From contig CAVYVZ010000010.1 in NCBI GenBank assembly GCA_963772065.1, forward strand, positions 124,001 through 188,000: a stretch of DNA of 64,000 nucleotides, written 5' to 3'. The stretch is from CAVYVZ01 sp963772065 (lineage in GTDB: Bacteria; Acidobacteriota; Vicinamibacteria; Vicinamibacterales; UBA2999). This document shows, in pieces, positions 1 to 10,872 of the stretch; the stretch's first letter is position 1; each line of letters begins with the position of its first letter. The notes under the pieces were generated by a model that was not told the origin of the DNA, did not search any database, and saw only the letters and a list, made by a program, of their open reading frames with translations. The position numbers and the translations under genes were made by a program.

Positions 1-1
1 G

Positions 2-373
2 CATCCGGACAATGCACTCGCGAAGCGGCGCGAGGTCACGATTGCGGAATGCGCCCGGCAGACGGTGGTGGCCCACAACGATCCGTCGCACGTGCGCGAG
101 CGCGTGCTGCGCCTGTTCGAGCAGCATCACATCCCGGCGAACATCCTGATCTCGCTGCCGAGCCTCGAAGGGATCAAGCGCGCCGTGGCGATGCAGCTCG
201 GTGTCGCGCTCCTGCCGCGGCGTTGCGCGGAGCCCGAAATACAGCGCGGGGAGCTCGTGGCGCTCCAGGTGCGCGACATCAGGCTCCGGCGGCAGGTGCG
301 GATGATCTATCGCAAGGCGGGCGAGCGCTCGCACGCCGCGAGCGCCTTTCTCACGCTGGTGGAGGGCTCGTAA
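2..373 (+). CDS. LysR-family transcriptional regulator, C-terminal part (5' end outside window)
   Basis: The reading frame is open from the first bases of the window, so the start and the N-terminal helix-turn-helix lie upstream. The visible 123 residues match the second half of a LysR effector-binding domain: a phrase like SLEGIKRAVAMQLGVALLPRR is typical of the helix and strand after the hinge, followed by the usual basic strand and a terminal helix. The gene runs toward leuD and overlaps its 3' end by 23 bp in convergent orientation. Its target is not evident; leuCD or a gene upstream of the window are both possible. The family call is firm, the effector unknown. Confidence 0.8.
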   Translation, partial: HPDNALAKRREVTIAECARQTVVAHNDPSHVRERVLRLFEQHHIPANILISLPSLEGIKRAVAMQLGVALLPRRCAEPEIQRGELVALQVRDIRLRRQVRMIYRKAGERSHAASAFLTLVEGS

Positions 374-962
374 AGGCGGCGAGGTACGGCAGGCGCGCGG
401 CCACGCGCCGCACCTCGTCATAACGCTCGAGCAGCATCCCGGTCGTGTCCCAGGCGCCCGACAGGAAGGCCTCGCGCGCGTGCGCGGGGATTCTCACCGG
501 GCACGCGAACGGCCCGGAGATACAGTCGAGGGTTTCGAGGCTGACGCGTACCGTGCGGGCCGGATCGCCCTCGACGAGCGCCATCAGCGCGTCGAGATCG
601 GCACGCGCCGCGGTCAGACACGGAAGGCCCATCATCGCGGCGTTCCCAAAGAAGATGTCCGAGAACGACTCCCCGACGATGGCGCGGATGCCCCAGCGGT
701 AGAGCGCCTGCGGCGCGTGCTCGCGGGAGGAGCCGCAGCCGAAGTTGCGGTGCACGATCATGATCCGCGCGCCCGCAAACCGCGGATCGTCGAACGGATG
801 CGCAGTCGTCTTTCGATCGTCTTCGAAGACGTGCTGCTCCATGCCCTCGAAGGACACCGCTCGCAGATAGCGCGCGGGGATAATCCGATCCGTGTCGATG
901 TCGTCGCCCGCCATCGGCAGAGCGGTCCCCTCGATCGAGATGATCCGCAGCGTGTCGGTCAT
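351..962 (-). CDS. leuD: 3-isopropylmalate dehydratase small subunit
   Basis: LeuD pairs with LeuC to isomerise 2-isopropylmalate to 3-isopropylmalate in leucine biosynthesis in the cytoplasm. The 203-residue length is normal for the family. The swivelling aconitase-C fold is recognisable from the DDIDTDRIIPARYL segment near residue 20 and the FGCGSSREHAP loop near residue 75, which contacts substrate. The ATG at 962 overlaps the leuC stop as ATGA, so the two subunits are translationally coupled. An open frame continues upstream inside leuC, but this ATG is the homologous start. Confidence 0.95.
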   Translation of the reverse strand: MTDTLRIISIEGTALPMAGDDIDTDRIIPARYLRAVSFEGMEQHVFEDDRKTTAHPFDDPRFAGARIMIVHRNFGCGSSREHAPQALYRWGIRAIVGESFSDIFFGNAAMMGLPCLTAARADLDALMALVEGDPARTVRVSLETLDCISGPFACPVRIPAHAREAFLSGAWDTTGMLLERYDEVRRVAARLPYLAAFTSPPPA

Positions 963-2377
963 CGGCTCACGGCCTCTCCAACCACCTGCCGCACGTCGAC
1001 CACTTCGCCGGCCAGCGCAGCGGCTGCGACCATCGCCGGGCTCATGAGCAGCGTGCGGCCGGTCGGACTCCCCTGTCGCCCCTTGAAGTTCCGGTTGGAC
1101 GAAGCCGCGCAGACCTGACGGCCCTCGAGCTTGTCGGGATTCATGCCGAGGCACATCGAGCAGCCCGCCTCGCGCCATTCGAAGCCCGCCTCCCGGAAGA
1201 CTTCGTGGAGACCCTCGCGCTCCGCCGCGCTGCGCACCCCCGCGGAACCTGGCACGACGAGCGCCTTGACGTGCGACGCCACGTGGTGCCCGCGGACGAT
1301 GCGAGCGGCTTCGCGCAGGTCGGACAAACGGGAGTTGGTACACGAGCCGATGAAGGCGACGTCGATCTTCTGGCCCTGCACCCGCGAGCCGGGCGCGAAG
1401 CCCATGTACTCGAGCGCTTCGCGCACGCCCGTGCGGTCGGCATCCGGCACATCCGCCGGCCTCGGGATCGGCTCGTTCACTTCCACCGATTGGCCGGGAT
1501 TCGTTCCCCACGTCACGACTGGCGTCAGTCGCTCCGCCTCGATCCGCACGTCATCGTCATAGACCGCGTCCCCATCGGACGCGAGCGACCTCCACCATCG
1601 GCGCGCGCGGGTGAATTCCTCGCCGGAGGGAACATACCGGCGCCCGTCGAGGTAGGTGAAGGTCGTGTCGTCCGGATTCACATAGCCGACGCGGGCGCCG
1701 CCCTCGATCGACATGTTGCAGATCGTCATGCGTTCGTCCATCGACATCCGGTCGACGGTGTCGCCTGCGTACTGGTACGCGTATCCCACGCCACCCTGCA
1801 CACCAAGCCGCCGGATGATGGCGAGGATCACATCCTTGGCGTACACGCCTGGCTGGAGCGAACCGATCACGCGGATGCGCCGAACGCGCAGCGGCTCCAT
1901 GGCGAGGCACTGCGTCGCGAGCACGTCGCGGACCTGCGATGTGCCGATGCCGAACGCGATGGCGCCGAACGCGCCGTGGGTCGAGGTATGGCTGTCGCCG
2001 CACGCGATGGTCAGGCCGGGCTGGGTCAGCCCGAGCTCGGGGCCGATCACATGCACGATCCCCTGGTTGGCGTCGCCGAGGTTCCACAACGGCACGCCAA
2101 ACTCGCGGCAGTTGCGTTCGAGCGCCATCATCATGCTCTCGGCCATCAGGTCGAGAAACGGACGCCGGCGTTCAGCGGTCGGCACGATGTGATCCGCGGT
2201 CGCGAACGTCCGCTCCGGAAACGCGACCGGCCACCCCCGTGCCCGCAGCGCGTCGAACGCCTGCGGCGACGTAACCTCATGCACCAGATGGAGCCCGACG
2301 AACAACTGCGTCTGTCCGGTCGGCAGCTGGCGCACGGTGTGAAGTTCCCACACCTTCTGAAGGAGTGTCTTTCCCAT
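959..2377 (-). CDS. leuC: 3-isopropylmalate dehydratase large subunit
   Basis: The large subunit carries the 4Fe-4S cluster of isopropylmalate isomerase. The 472-residue protein has the aconitase-type motifs CGDSHTSTHGAFG, the first cluster cysteine in GSCTNSR, and the CSMCLGMNPD pair near the C-terminus. The start is set at MGKTLLQKVWELH. A longer frame to 2425 only adds a Leu-Pro-Asp repeat encoded by an intergenic repeat and is not family sequence. It forms an operon with leuD by a 4-nt overlap. The product is cytoplasmic. Confidence 0.95.
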   Translation of the reverse strand: MGKTLLQKVWELHTVRQLPTGQTQLFVGLHLVHEVTSPQAFDALRARGWPVAFPERTFATADHIVPTAERRRPFLDLMAESMMMALERNCREFGVPLWNLGDANQGIVHVIGPELGLTQPGLTIACGDSHTSTHGAFGAIAFGIGTSQVRDVLATQCLAMEPLRVRRIRVIGSLQPGVYAKDVILAIIRRLGVQGGVGYAYQYAGDTVDRMSMDERMTICNMSIEGGARVGYVNPDDTTFTYLDGRRYVPSGEEFTRARRWWRSLASDGDAVYDDDVRIEAERLTPVVTWGTNPGQSVEVNEPIPRPADVPDADRTGVREALEYMGFAPGSRVQGQKIDVAFIGSCTNSRLSDLREAARIVRGHHVASHVKALVVPGSAGVRSAAEREGLHEVFREAGFEWREAGCSMCLGMNPDKLEGRQVCAASSNRNFKGRQGSPTGRTLLMSPAMVAAAALAGEVVDVRQVVGEAVSR

Positions 2378-2385
2378 AGTGGAGC

Positions 2386-2533
2386 TCACGGGGAGATCAG
2401 GGAGATCAGGGAGATCAGGGAGCAATTCGAAGGAAGCTCGGCGGCATGGCGCGACGACGTGGCCGCCTCCAGACTCCCCGATCTCCCTGATCTCCCTGTG
2501 AATTGCTCCTTAATCCCTCTGATCTCCCTGTGA
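2386..2533. repeat. intergenic GGGAGATCA repeat cluster, inverted
   Basis: Three and a half tandem copies of the 9-mer GGGAGATCA (about 2391-2421) are followed after a roughly 50-bp spacer by reverse-complement copies ending in CTCCCTGTGA at 2533. The arms also share AGCAATTC and GAATTGCT, so the whole stretch is an imperfect inverted repeat. It fills the divergent region between leuC and the BACON lipoprotein gene. The same family recurs at 23888-24107. It may affect the leuC leader; no function is shown. Confidence 0.75.
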
Positions 2534-2623
2534 TGTTTGTCGATCTCGCGTCACGTCAGCGGCCCCGATCGTAGCACGCGGTTGGCCGAATCCATGCATC
2601 TCTGCCGCGTCGTGCGCGTACGG

Positions 2624-3535
2624 ATGAACTTCGTCAAGTTCACGGGCATGGCGGCCATCGCCGCGCTTGCGGCGGCGTGTGGCGGCAGTACCACGGCCAT
2701 CTCCGAAGTCGCGGGGCCGACCGCCGTTCGGTGCCAGACCTCCATCGCCGCCGCGCCAGCATCGGCGGTTCCACACGCGGGATCGCAGCTCACGCTGACC
2801 GTCGTTGCGGAGCGTGAGTGCACATGGACCGCGACGAGCGAAGCGCCATGGGCGCAAGTCGCGCCAGCGTCCGGACAAGGCCAGGCCACGGTGTCCGTCT
2901 CCGTCGGCGCCAATCCCGATTCGAGCGTCCGATCGGGCGTCATCGCCATCAACACCGCGCGGCTGAGCCTGACACAGGAAGCCGCGCCGTGCCGTTTCCA
3001 ACTCGGGCATTCACAAAGCCAGATGAGTTACGCGGGCGGACGCACCAGTCTGGCCGTGTCCGCGCCGAACGGGTGCGGATGGCGTGGCTCGAGCAGCGAG
3101 GGATGGGCTCGTGTCGTGCCCGACAGCGGCTCGGGAAGCGCAACAGTTGACATCGAGGCGACTCCGAATACCGGTGGCGAGCGGACGGCGACGATCACCA
3201 TCGCGGATCAGACGCTGCTCTTCGTGCAGGAGGCCATTCCGAGCGCCGGAGGTGGCGGGAGTGGCGGCGGTGGAGGCGGCGGCGGTGGTGGCGGAGGCGG
3301 TGGTGGCGGCGAGGAGCCGAAAATCGATCTCTCGGGGCTCGCTCTGCTGGTCGAGGGATCGTGTCCGTCGATCAGCTTCATCGTGGACCTCCGCCGCGTG
3401 TTCACGAATGGCGACACGAAATTCCGTCCGGACTGCCGAAGCGTCCGCACGGCTACCGTTGTAAGCGTCGAAGGGCGCGTTCAGTCGGATGGACGAGTCC
3501 GGGCGACCGAGGTTCGCGTTCGAGGCAACGACTGA
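2624..3535 (+). CDS. secreted lipoprotein with two BACON domains and a poly-Gly linker
   Basis: The start at 2624 gives MNFVKFTGMAAIAALAAACGG, a clean lipoprotein signal with lipidated Cys at residue 19; frames extending further upstream add no signal-like sequence. Two repeats of about 80 residues follow, each with the pattern Cys-x-Trp ... Ser-x-x-Trp and a final LxxxQEA strand, as in BACON domains, which are Ig-like and often carbohydrate- or mucin-associated. A run of about 20 glycines (DNA 3248-3312) then leads to a C-terminal domain of about 60 residues with two Cys, similar to DUF5666-like beta domains. It lies 9 bp upstream of the outer-membrane protein gene and is probably cotranscribed. 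The ligand is unknown. Confidence 0.8.
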   Translation: MNFVKFTGMAAIAALAAACGGSTTAISEVAGPTAVRCQTSIAAAPASAVPHAGSQLTLTVVAERECTWTATSEAPWAQVAPASGQGQATVSVSVGANPDSSVRSGVIAINTARLSLTQEAAPCRFQLGHSQSQMSYAGGRTSLAVSAPNGCGWRGSSSEGWARVVPDSGSGSATVDIEATPNTGGERTATITIADQTLLFVQEAIPSAGGGGSGGGGGGGGGGGGGGGGEEPKIDLSGLALLVEGSCPSISFIVDLRRVFTNGDTKFRPDCRSVRTATVVSVEGRVQSDGRVRATEVRVRGND

Positions 3536-3544
3536 GGTTCACAC

Positions 3545-4731
3545 ATGAAACACACGATCGCCGGGGCCGCAGCGGCGGTGATGCTGTCACTGCCGGTCTG
3601 TGCGTCCGCGCAATCGGCAGGCAGTGCCACAACCGTGCAGGACATCCTGTCATTCCTGGTGACGAACCAGGGTGTGCAGACGAGTGATTTCGACCGCGAT
3701 CGCACCGCCGCCGAGGCTACGCTTTCGACGCTGACGCGCGCGCTCCTCGGGGCCATTGCGACGGTTCCGATCAGCACCTCGTCGAGCGGCTTCACCTACC
3801 GGCTGAACTCGGAGCTGGGCACCGTGGAGCGCGCCAGCCAGACGTTCGGGCCTTCCTTCGTCGAGCGCGCGCTCACGGTGGGGGCGGGACAGGCGAGCTT
3901 CGGCTTCACGTTCCAGTTCGCGTCGTTCAAGTCGCTCGACGGCCACAACCTGGAGAACGGTCAGTTCGTCACCATCGCCAACCAGTTTCGAGACGAGGCG
4001 GCTCCCTTCGACATCGAGACGCTGATGCTCGACATCACGACGCGGACCGCGACGTTCTACGGCAACATCGGGGTGAGCGACCGCATCGACGTGGGCGTCG
4101 CGGTTCCCGTGGTGTCGCTCGCCGTCAACGGCGTGCGCGACAACACCTACCGCGGCCGCGCGCTCCTGCAGGCGCGCGCCCGCGCCGAAACCGTCGGCCT
4201 CGCCGACATCGCGGTTCGCTCGAAGGTTCGCCTCACGGCGGACGGGCCCGCCGCGGTGGCCGCGGGCGTCGAGGTGCGGCTGCCGACGGGCCGTGAGGAG
4301 GACCTGCTCGGTGCGGGCACGACCACGATCCGGTTCCAGGGCCTGGCGTCGGCCGAAGCGGGCCGCACGAGCGTCCACGGCAACGTGACGATCGGCACGG
4401 GCGGCCTCGGCCGCGAGGTACAGCTACGGCGGCGCCGTCGCGGTGGCCGCCACGCAGCAGGTCACGGTGGTCGGCGAGGTGTTCGCACGCCGCATCGCGG
4501 GCCTGCAGCGCATCACCGAGCTCACGACGCCGCACCCGCGCATCGCCGGCGTCGACACGCTCCGCCTCGTCCCGAGCGGCGGGGATCAGACCTCGGCGTT
4601 CGCCGTGACCGGGTTCAAATGGAATGTCGGGGGAACGTGGCTGCTGCACGGGAACGTGATGTTCCCGATGACCGAGTCGGGGCTGACCGCGACATTCACG
4701 CCGACGATCGCGCTCGACTATTCATTCACTC

Positions 4732-4736
<5 letters not shown>
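3545..4736 (+). CDS. putative outer-membrane beta-barrel protein, interrupted by a +1 frameshift
   Basis: A signal peptide (MKHTIAGAAAAVMLSLPVCASAQ) is followed by alternating amphipathic strands, for example ATFYGNIGVSDRIDVGVAVP, of the kind seen in the MetA-pathway phenol degradation / FadL-like barrels. The frame changes near 4425: the sequence up to GGLGREV continues in the next frame as SYGGAVAVAATQQVTVVGEVFARR and ends with the barrel-like closing strand ALDYSFTR. One extra base explains the break. The intact protein would be about 396 residues. It follows the BACON lipoprotein gene closely, so the two may act together at the outer membrane. Substrate unknown. Confidence 0.65.
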
Positions 4737-6233
<1,497 letters not shown>

Positions 6234-6302
6234 GACGAGTGTCTCGCGGGATGGCCGACCCAAACTCGGCGATACCTCCGCGGACTATACCTGATGCAAG
6301 GC

Positions 6303-6950
6303 TCACGCCCGAGAACGCAAACCGGAAACGGAGGGGTTTCCGGCGATCCAGAAACGCCATCGCCGCTCGACAGCGACAGTTATTCCTACTCGTGGGCCGC
6401 ACGTTACCGCCTCGGGCCGAAAGCCTCGGTCTTCAATGCAGAGTTGGCTTTCAACGAGGTCGAGACGATTCTCGGACACGGTGATCCCGAGCGCCCTGGT
6501 GAGATTCCCGGGACCGCGGCATAGATCACAGATTTCGACGCTGCGAGATCGGCCGCATCGCCGCTTCGTCATCAGCGCGATGCCGTCAATCGGCTCCAGC
6601 GCGCGAATAAGCACGGCCGCGGGATGATCCGCCGGCTCGGTGACGGCGTTCACCAGATAGTGGATCCCGTAGTTCAAATAAACGTACGCGACGCCGGGCG
6701 GGCCGTAGAGCGGCTCATTGCGCAAGGTGGGCCCGGGCGCCGCGTGACACGCGGGATCGTCCTCCCCGATGTACGCCTCGACCTCGACGATCATGCCCGA
6801 CGCGAGGCCGCCCGCCGTACGGTGCACGAGCACCTTGCCGAGCAGATCCCGCGCGACCTCGAGCGTGGGCCGGTCGTAAAACGAGCGCGGCAACACAAGG
6901 CCCCGCTGCCTTGCTTCACGACGGCTCGCGCTACCTCGCCGCGTAGGCAT
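6303..6950 (-). CDS. mpg: DNA-3-methyladenine glycosylase (AAG/MPG family)
   Basis: This enzyme removes alkylated purines such as 3-methyladenine and hypoxanthine from DNA. The 215-residue protein has the family landmarks: the catalytic-Glu segment EVEAY at about 56-60, YVYLNYGIHY near 89-98, GPGNLTRALGI, and the terminal RFWIAGNPSVS. The start overlaps the 3' end of uvrA by 20 bp, so the two repair genes are probably one operon, with mpg second. No glycosylase residue appears to be missing. Confidence 0.93.
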   Translation of the reverse strand: MPTRRGSASRREARQRGLVLPRSFYDRPTLEVARDLLGKVLVHRTAGGLASGMIVEVEAYIGEDDPACHAAPGPTLRNEPLYGPPGVAYVYLNYGIHYLVNAVTEPADHPAAVLIRALEPIDGIALMTKRRCGRSRSVEICDLCRGPGNLTRALGITVSENRLDLVESQLCIEDRGFRPEAVTCGPRVGITVAVERRWRFWIAGNPSVSGLRSRA

Positions 6951-9846
6951 TGGAGCGGCCGGACGCGAGCACGTCGCGAAGCGCCTGGCCGGTGTACGAG
7001 CCTTCGATCTGGGCGACCTGCTCCGGCGTCCCGGTCGCGACCACCCGGCCGCCGTCGGCGCCGCCCTCGGGTCCGAGGTCGATCAGGTAGTCGGCGGTCT
7101 TGATCACGTCGAGGTTGTGCTCGATGACCACCAGCGTGTGCCCCGCTTCGACGAGCTTACGGAACGCGGCGAGCAGCTTCGCGATGTCGTCGAAGTGCAG
7201 CCCCGTCGTCGGCTCGTCGAGGATGTACAGGAGCCGCTCGCCGCTGATCGACGAGAGGTGGGCCGCGATCTTGATCCGCTGCGCCTCGCCGCCGGACAGC
7301 GTGGTTGCAGGCTGGCCGAGACGGAGGTAGCCGAGGCCGATTTCGTCGAGCACATGCAGGCGGCGAAGGACTTTCGGCGACGTGCTGAAGAACGCAAGCG
7401 CCTCGCGCACCGTCATGTCGAGCACCTGGTGCACGTTCTTGCCGCGGTAACGGACCTCGAGCACCTGCGGCTTGAACCGCATCCCGTCGCACTGCTCGCA
7501 CGGGACGAACACGTCCGCGAGGAACTGCATCTCGACGCGTACCTCTCCCTCGCCCTGACATGCCTCGCACCGCCCGCCCGGCACGTTGAACGAGAAGTGG
7601 CTGGCCGTCAGGCCGCGCGACTTCGCGTCTTTCGTGAGCGCGAACAGCTCGCGAATTGGATCGAAGGCTTTGAGGTATGTGACCGGATTCGACCGCGGCG
7701 TGCGGCCGATCGGCGTCTGGTCGACGAGCACCACGTCGGTGATGTACTCGAGGCCTTCGAGCTTCCGGAACACGCCCACGCGCCGATCCCAATCGCCCTT
7801 GGCGCGCTTGATGGCGGCGTAGAGCACGTCGTGCACCAGCGTGGATTTGCCGGAGCCGCTCACGCCCGTGACGCAGGTGAGCGTATTCAACGGAATCGCA
7901 ACATCCACATCCTGGAGGTTGTGCTCGCGCGCGCCCAGCAGCTTGATCTTCTGGCTGATTCCCTTGCGGCGCACGTTGGGCACCGGGATCGCCAGCTCAT
8001 CGCGGAGGTACTTTGCGGTGAGCGATCGCTGCTCGAGGAGCAGCGACGGGAAGTCGCCAGAGAAGACGACGCGGCCGCCCTGCTCGCCGGCGCCGAGGCC
8101 GATGTCGACGACGTGATCCGCCACGCGAATCATCTCCTCGTCGTGTTCGACGACGAGCACCGTGTTTCCCTGGTCCCGCAGCTGCTGCAGGATGGCGATG
8201 AGCCGCTGGTTGTCGCGCGCGTGCAGCCCGATCGAGGGTTCATCGAGCACGTAGAGCGTGCCCACGAGCGCCGACCCAAGCGACGTGGCGAGGTTGATCC
8301 GCTGCGACTCCCCGCCGGACAGCGTCGACGACAGGCGGTCGAGCGTCAGATAGTCGAGGCCGACATCGGAGAGGAACGTCAGGCGGCGCCGGATCTCGCG
8401 CAGCACTTTGTCGGCCACGGCGGCGTCTTTCTCCGACAGCTCGAGGTCGCGGAAGAAATCCTGTGCCTCCCGGACCGTGAGCGCCGAGACAGCGTCAATC
8501 GTGCGGCCGCCGACGCGCACGTCTCGCGCCTCGCGGCGCAGCCGCGCGCCGTTGCAGTCGGGACACGCCAGGTATCCGCGGTAGCGGCTGAGGAACACGC
8601 GGACGTGCACCTTGTATTTCTTCCGCTCGAGCCACCGGAAGAACCCGCGGATCCCGTTGTACTCGCCGTCGCCGTCGACGACGAACGCCTTTTCCTCGTC
8701 GGTCAGATTGGCCCATGGCTCGTCGAGCCGCACGGACGACTTGCGCGCCGCGCGCTTCAGATCGGCGAGCTGCGAGCGGTAATGCGGCTTGCTCCACGGC
8801 TCGATCGCGCCCTGGTTAATCGATTTCGACCGGTCCGGCACCACGAGATCCAGATCCAGCTCGATGACGTTGCCGAACCCATGGCACGTCGGACAGGCCC
8901 CGAACGGGTTGTTGAACGAGAAGAGCCTCGGCTGCGGTGTCTCGTATGCGATGGCGCACGTCCGGCACTCGAAGCGCTCGGAGAACGCGATTCTCTCGCT
9001 CTCCGTTGATTGCGGATCGCGAAGCACAATCGCAAATGCCGCGCCCCCGCCTTCGCGATACGACGTCTCGATGGAGTCGGTGAGGCGGCTGCGCTGATCG
9101 CCCTCGATGCGGATGCGATCGACCACGACCTGCAGCGACGACTGCATGCGCAGCGCCGCCGGATCGAGCTCTTCGAACGTAATCGCCCGGCCATCCATGA
9201 GCAGGCGGCCGTAGCCGCGGCGCCGGAGCGTGTTCAGCGCTTCGACGATCTGCTCGGCGCCGGCCGCTCGAGCCGGCCTCGCCGCGGCCGCTTCCACGGC
9301 GTCCTCGCTTGCGGCCTCGTCGGCGTCGGCCGTCTGCAGTTCGGCGGGCATCGCCACGAGCGGCATGTCGAAGCCGATCATGACGCGCGACCCGGCGGGA
9401 AGATCGCCGAGACGCCGCGCCACCACCTCCGCCGTCTCGCGCACCACCTCCTGCCCGCACTGCCGGCAATACGTCCGCCCGACCCGGGCGTACAGCAGCC
9501 GCATGTAGTCGTGAATCTCCGTGGTCGTGCCGACGGTGGAGCGCGGGTTGCGAATGCTGTTCTTCTGACGGATCGCAATGGCGGGACAGATCCCCTCGAT
9601 GCGGTCGACGTCGGGCTTCTCCATCCGCTCCAGGAACTGGCGCGCATACGCGGAGAGCGACTCCACGTAGCGCCGCTGCCCTTCGGCGTAGATCGTGTCG
9701 AACGCGAGCGAGGACTTGCCAGACCCGCTGACGCCCGTGACGATCACGAGCTTCCCCGACGGGATCGTCAGGTCGATGTTCTTCAGGTTGTGGGTGCGAG
9801 CACCCTTGACCACAATCGGCGCGCGGGGCTGCGGAGCGTTCGCCAT
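6931..9846 (-). CDS. uvrA: excinuclease ABC subunit A
   Basis: UvrA is the damage-recognition ATPase of nucleotide excision repair and works as a dimer with UvrB. The 971-residue protein has two ABC modules. The first Walker A is GVSGSGKSS at 38-46 and the second lies within GVSGSGKSTLVHDVLY; each half has an LSGGE signature. Zinc-finger cysteine pairs are visible as CRTC/CPTCHGFG and CEACQGEGEV/CEQCDGM. A region of about 45 residues rich in Ala and Glu (near 175-200) enlarges the signature insertion compared with shorter homologues. The gene heads the uvrA-mpg operon. Confidence 0.97.
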   Translation of the reverse strand: MANAPQPRAPIVVKGARTHNLKNIDLTIPSGKLVIVTGVSGSGKSSLAFDTIYAEGQRRYVESLSAYARQFLERMEKPDVDRIEGICPAIAIRQKNSIRNPRSTVGTTTEIHDYMRLLYARVGRTYCRQCGQEVVRETAEVVARRLGDLPAGSRVMIGFDMPLVAMPAELQTADADEAASEDAVEAAAARPARAAGAEQIVEALNTLRRRGYGRLLMDGRAITFEELDPAALRMQSSLQVVVDRIRIEGDQRSRLTDSIETSYREGGGAAFAIVLRDPQSTESERIAFSERFECRTCAIAYETPQPRLFSFNNPFGACPTCHGFGNVIELDLDLVVPDRSKSINQGAIEPWSKPHYRSQLADLKRAARKSSVRLDEPWANLTDEEKAFVVDGDGEYNGIRGFFRWLERKKYKVHVRVFLSRYRGYLACPDCNGARLRREARDVRVGGRTIDAVSALTVREAQDFFRDLELSEKDAAVADKVLREIRRRLTFLSDVGLDYLTLDRLSSTLSGGESQRINLATSLGSALVGTLYVLDEPSIGLHARDNQRLIAILQQLRDQGNTVLVVEHDEEMIRVADHVVDIGLGAGEQGGRVVFSGDFPSLLLEQRSLTAKYLRDELAIPVPNVRRKGISQKIKLLGAREHNLQDVDVAIPLNTLTCVTGVSGSGKSTLVHDVLYAAIKRAKGDWDRRVGVFRKLEGLEYITDVVLVDQTPIGRTPRSNPVTYLKAFDPIRELFALTKDAKSRGLTASHFSFNVPGGRCEACQGEGEVRVEMQFLADVFVPCEQCDGMRFKPQVLEVRYRGKNVHQVLDMTVREALAFFSTSPKVLRRLHVLDEIGLGYLRLGQPATTLSGGEAQRIKIAAHLSSISGERLLYILDEPTTGLHFDDIAKLLAAFRKLVEAGHTLVVIEHNLDVIKTADYLIDLGPEGGADGGRVVATGTPEQVAQIEGSYTGQALRDVLASGRSNAYAAR

Positions 9847-9930
9847 GCCTCAGGACACGAATTCTGGAGAGTTCGTAAGAGAGGCATGGTACTACCGCGC
9901 GGACGAGCTATCAAGCTGAACGGAGAAGAC

Positions 9931-10184
9931 AACTCCCAAGTCGACTCTTATGACTCCTCTGTCCGCTCCGCTCGCTGATGCTCACGACTGCACTGGACTC
10001 GATTGATCACGTCACACGAAGGCACAGAGACAGAAGACCTATTCGGTCGATCGACAGGGGCAAGGACTTCCCAAGCGCTTCGTGTCATCGTGTCTTCGTG
10101 TGCCGTGCGAGGAAGGTCCAGCGAAGTCGTGAGAATCAGCGAGCGTAGCGGACAGACGGAGTCATGACAGTCGACTTGGGAGTT
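9931..10184. mobile_element. 254-bp MITE-like palindromic element with long terminal inverted repeats
   Basis: The first about 68 bp (from AACTCCCAAGTCGACT at 9931) match the reverse complement of the last about 68 bp (ending at 10184) at roughly 90 percent, with one-base gaps. The inner part is also partly self-complementary, built on CACGAAG/CTTCGTG motifs. No reading frame of its own is credible. It fills most of the 315-bp gap between uvrA and qhpE, and its right arm encodes the last seven codons and the TGA of qhpE. This structure fits a non-autonomous miniature inverted-repeat element. No target-site duplication was clear. Confidence 0.6.
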
Positions 10185-10872
10185 CATCGCTGGGCGTCGG
10201 GAGTTCGAACGTGCTGAGCTCCCTTGCGATGAGGCCCGTCGCGTTCGCGACGGCGAAGCTCACGCCTTTCAGGTTGCTCGCCGGCGGAACCCCGGGAATC
10301 GGCCGAGGAAAACCGGACGCACGCAGGCGCACGACCTCCGCGGTGGCGGCGTCCACGACGACCGCGTCGCGTTCGCATTCCCAGTCCACGTTGACGGCGA
10401 TGACGCCGCGCAGCGACCCGGGCAGCGACGGCAGGCCCGCCTGCGCTGCGGCCGCGACGACCGCGGCGCCGCGGCTGCGCGCGGCACTGACCGCGGCCTG
10501 CAGCCGATCGCCATGCGCGGGATTCGTGGTTCCGAGGCTCAGGTTGATCAGGTCGACCTGCTCGCCGGCCGCATACTCGATCGCGCGCGCGAGATCGTCG
10601 GCGGTGGCCGCAAGCGTCCGATCGAAGATTTTGACGACGATGAGATCGGCCCCGGGCACCTTCTCGCGTATGGCCGCCGCGACGGCGGTGCCGTGCCCGT
10701 TCCGATCGATGTGGTCACTCGGATCGCCGCCGGCCACGAGCGAGATGCCGCCAGCGATGCCATGAACGTGAGGGTGCTGAGCGTAGACCCCGCTATCGAC
10801 AATCGCGATCCGGACCGCGCGGCCGGTTATCGGCTCCAGCCCGAAGACCTGGAGCGCGTCGGCAAGCCTCAC
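10162..10872 (-). CDS. qhpE: QhpE, subtilisin-like leader peptidase of quinohemoprotein amine dehydrogenase maturation
   Basis: In the Paracoccus system QhpE is a cytoplasmic serine protease that cuts the leader from the crosslinked gamma subunit. Here the S8 triad is visible: Asp26 in IVDSG, His60 in NGHGT and Ser near 205 in GVSFA. No secretion signal or propeptide is present, in keeping with a cytoplasmic processing enzyme. The start is a GTG at 10872 overlapping the qhpF stop as GTGA; longer frames merely read through qhpF out of frame. The C-terminal residues come from a palindromic element, so the tail may differ from relatives. At 236 residues it is compact for the S8 family. Confidence 0.87.
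   Translation of the reverse strand: MRLADALQVFGLEPITGRAVRIAIVDSGVYAQHPHVHGIAGGISLVAGGDPSDHIDRNGHGTAVAAAIREKVPGADLIVVKIFDRTLAATADDLARAIEYAAGEQVDLINLSLGTTNPAHGDRLQAAVSAARSRGAAVVAAAAQAGLPSLPGSLRGVIAVNVDWECERDAVVVDAATAEVVRLRASGFPRPIPGVPPASNLKGVSFAVANATGLIARELSTFELPTPSDELPSRLS

Noticed and set aside
963..1511. Extended leuD frame
   Set aside because: It reads leuC in the wrong frame; the protein similarity begins at the ATG at 962.
1205..2533. 442-codon open frame on the plus strand opposite leuC
   Set aside because: High GC leaves long open frames; composition is His/Arg/Asp-rich with no domain, while the opposite strand encodes an unmistakable LeuC.
3248..3312. Frameshift or error in the poly-glycine tract
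   Set aside because: The frame is kept through the GGC-rich run and continues into a plausible C-terminal domain.
7117..9009. 630-codon open frame opposite uvrA
   Set aside because: Shadow of uvrA on the complementary strand; no family features and no start signal.
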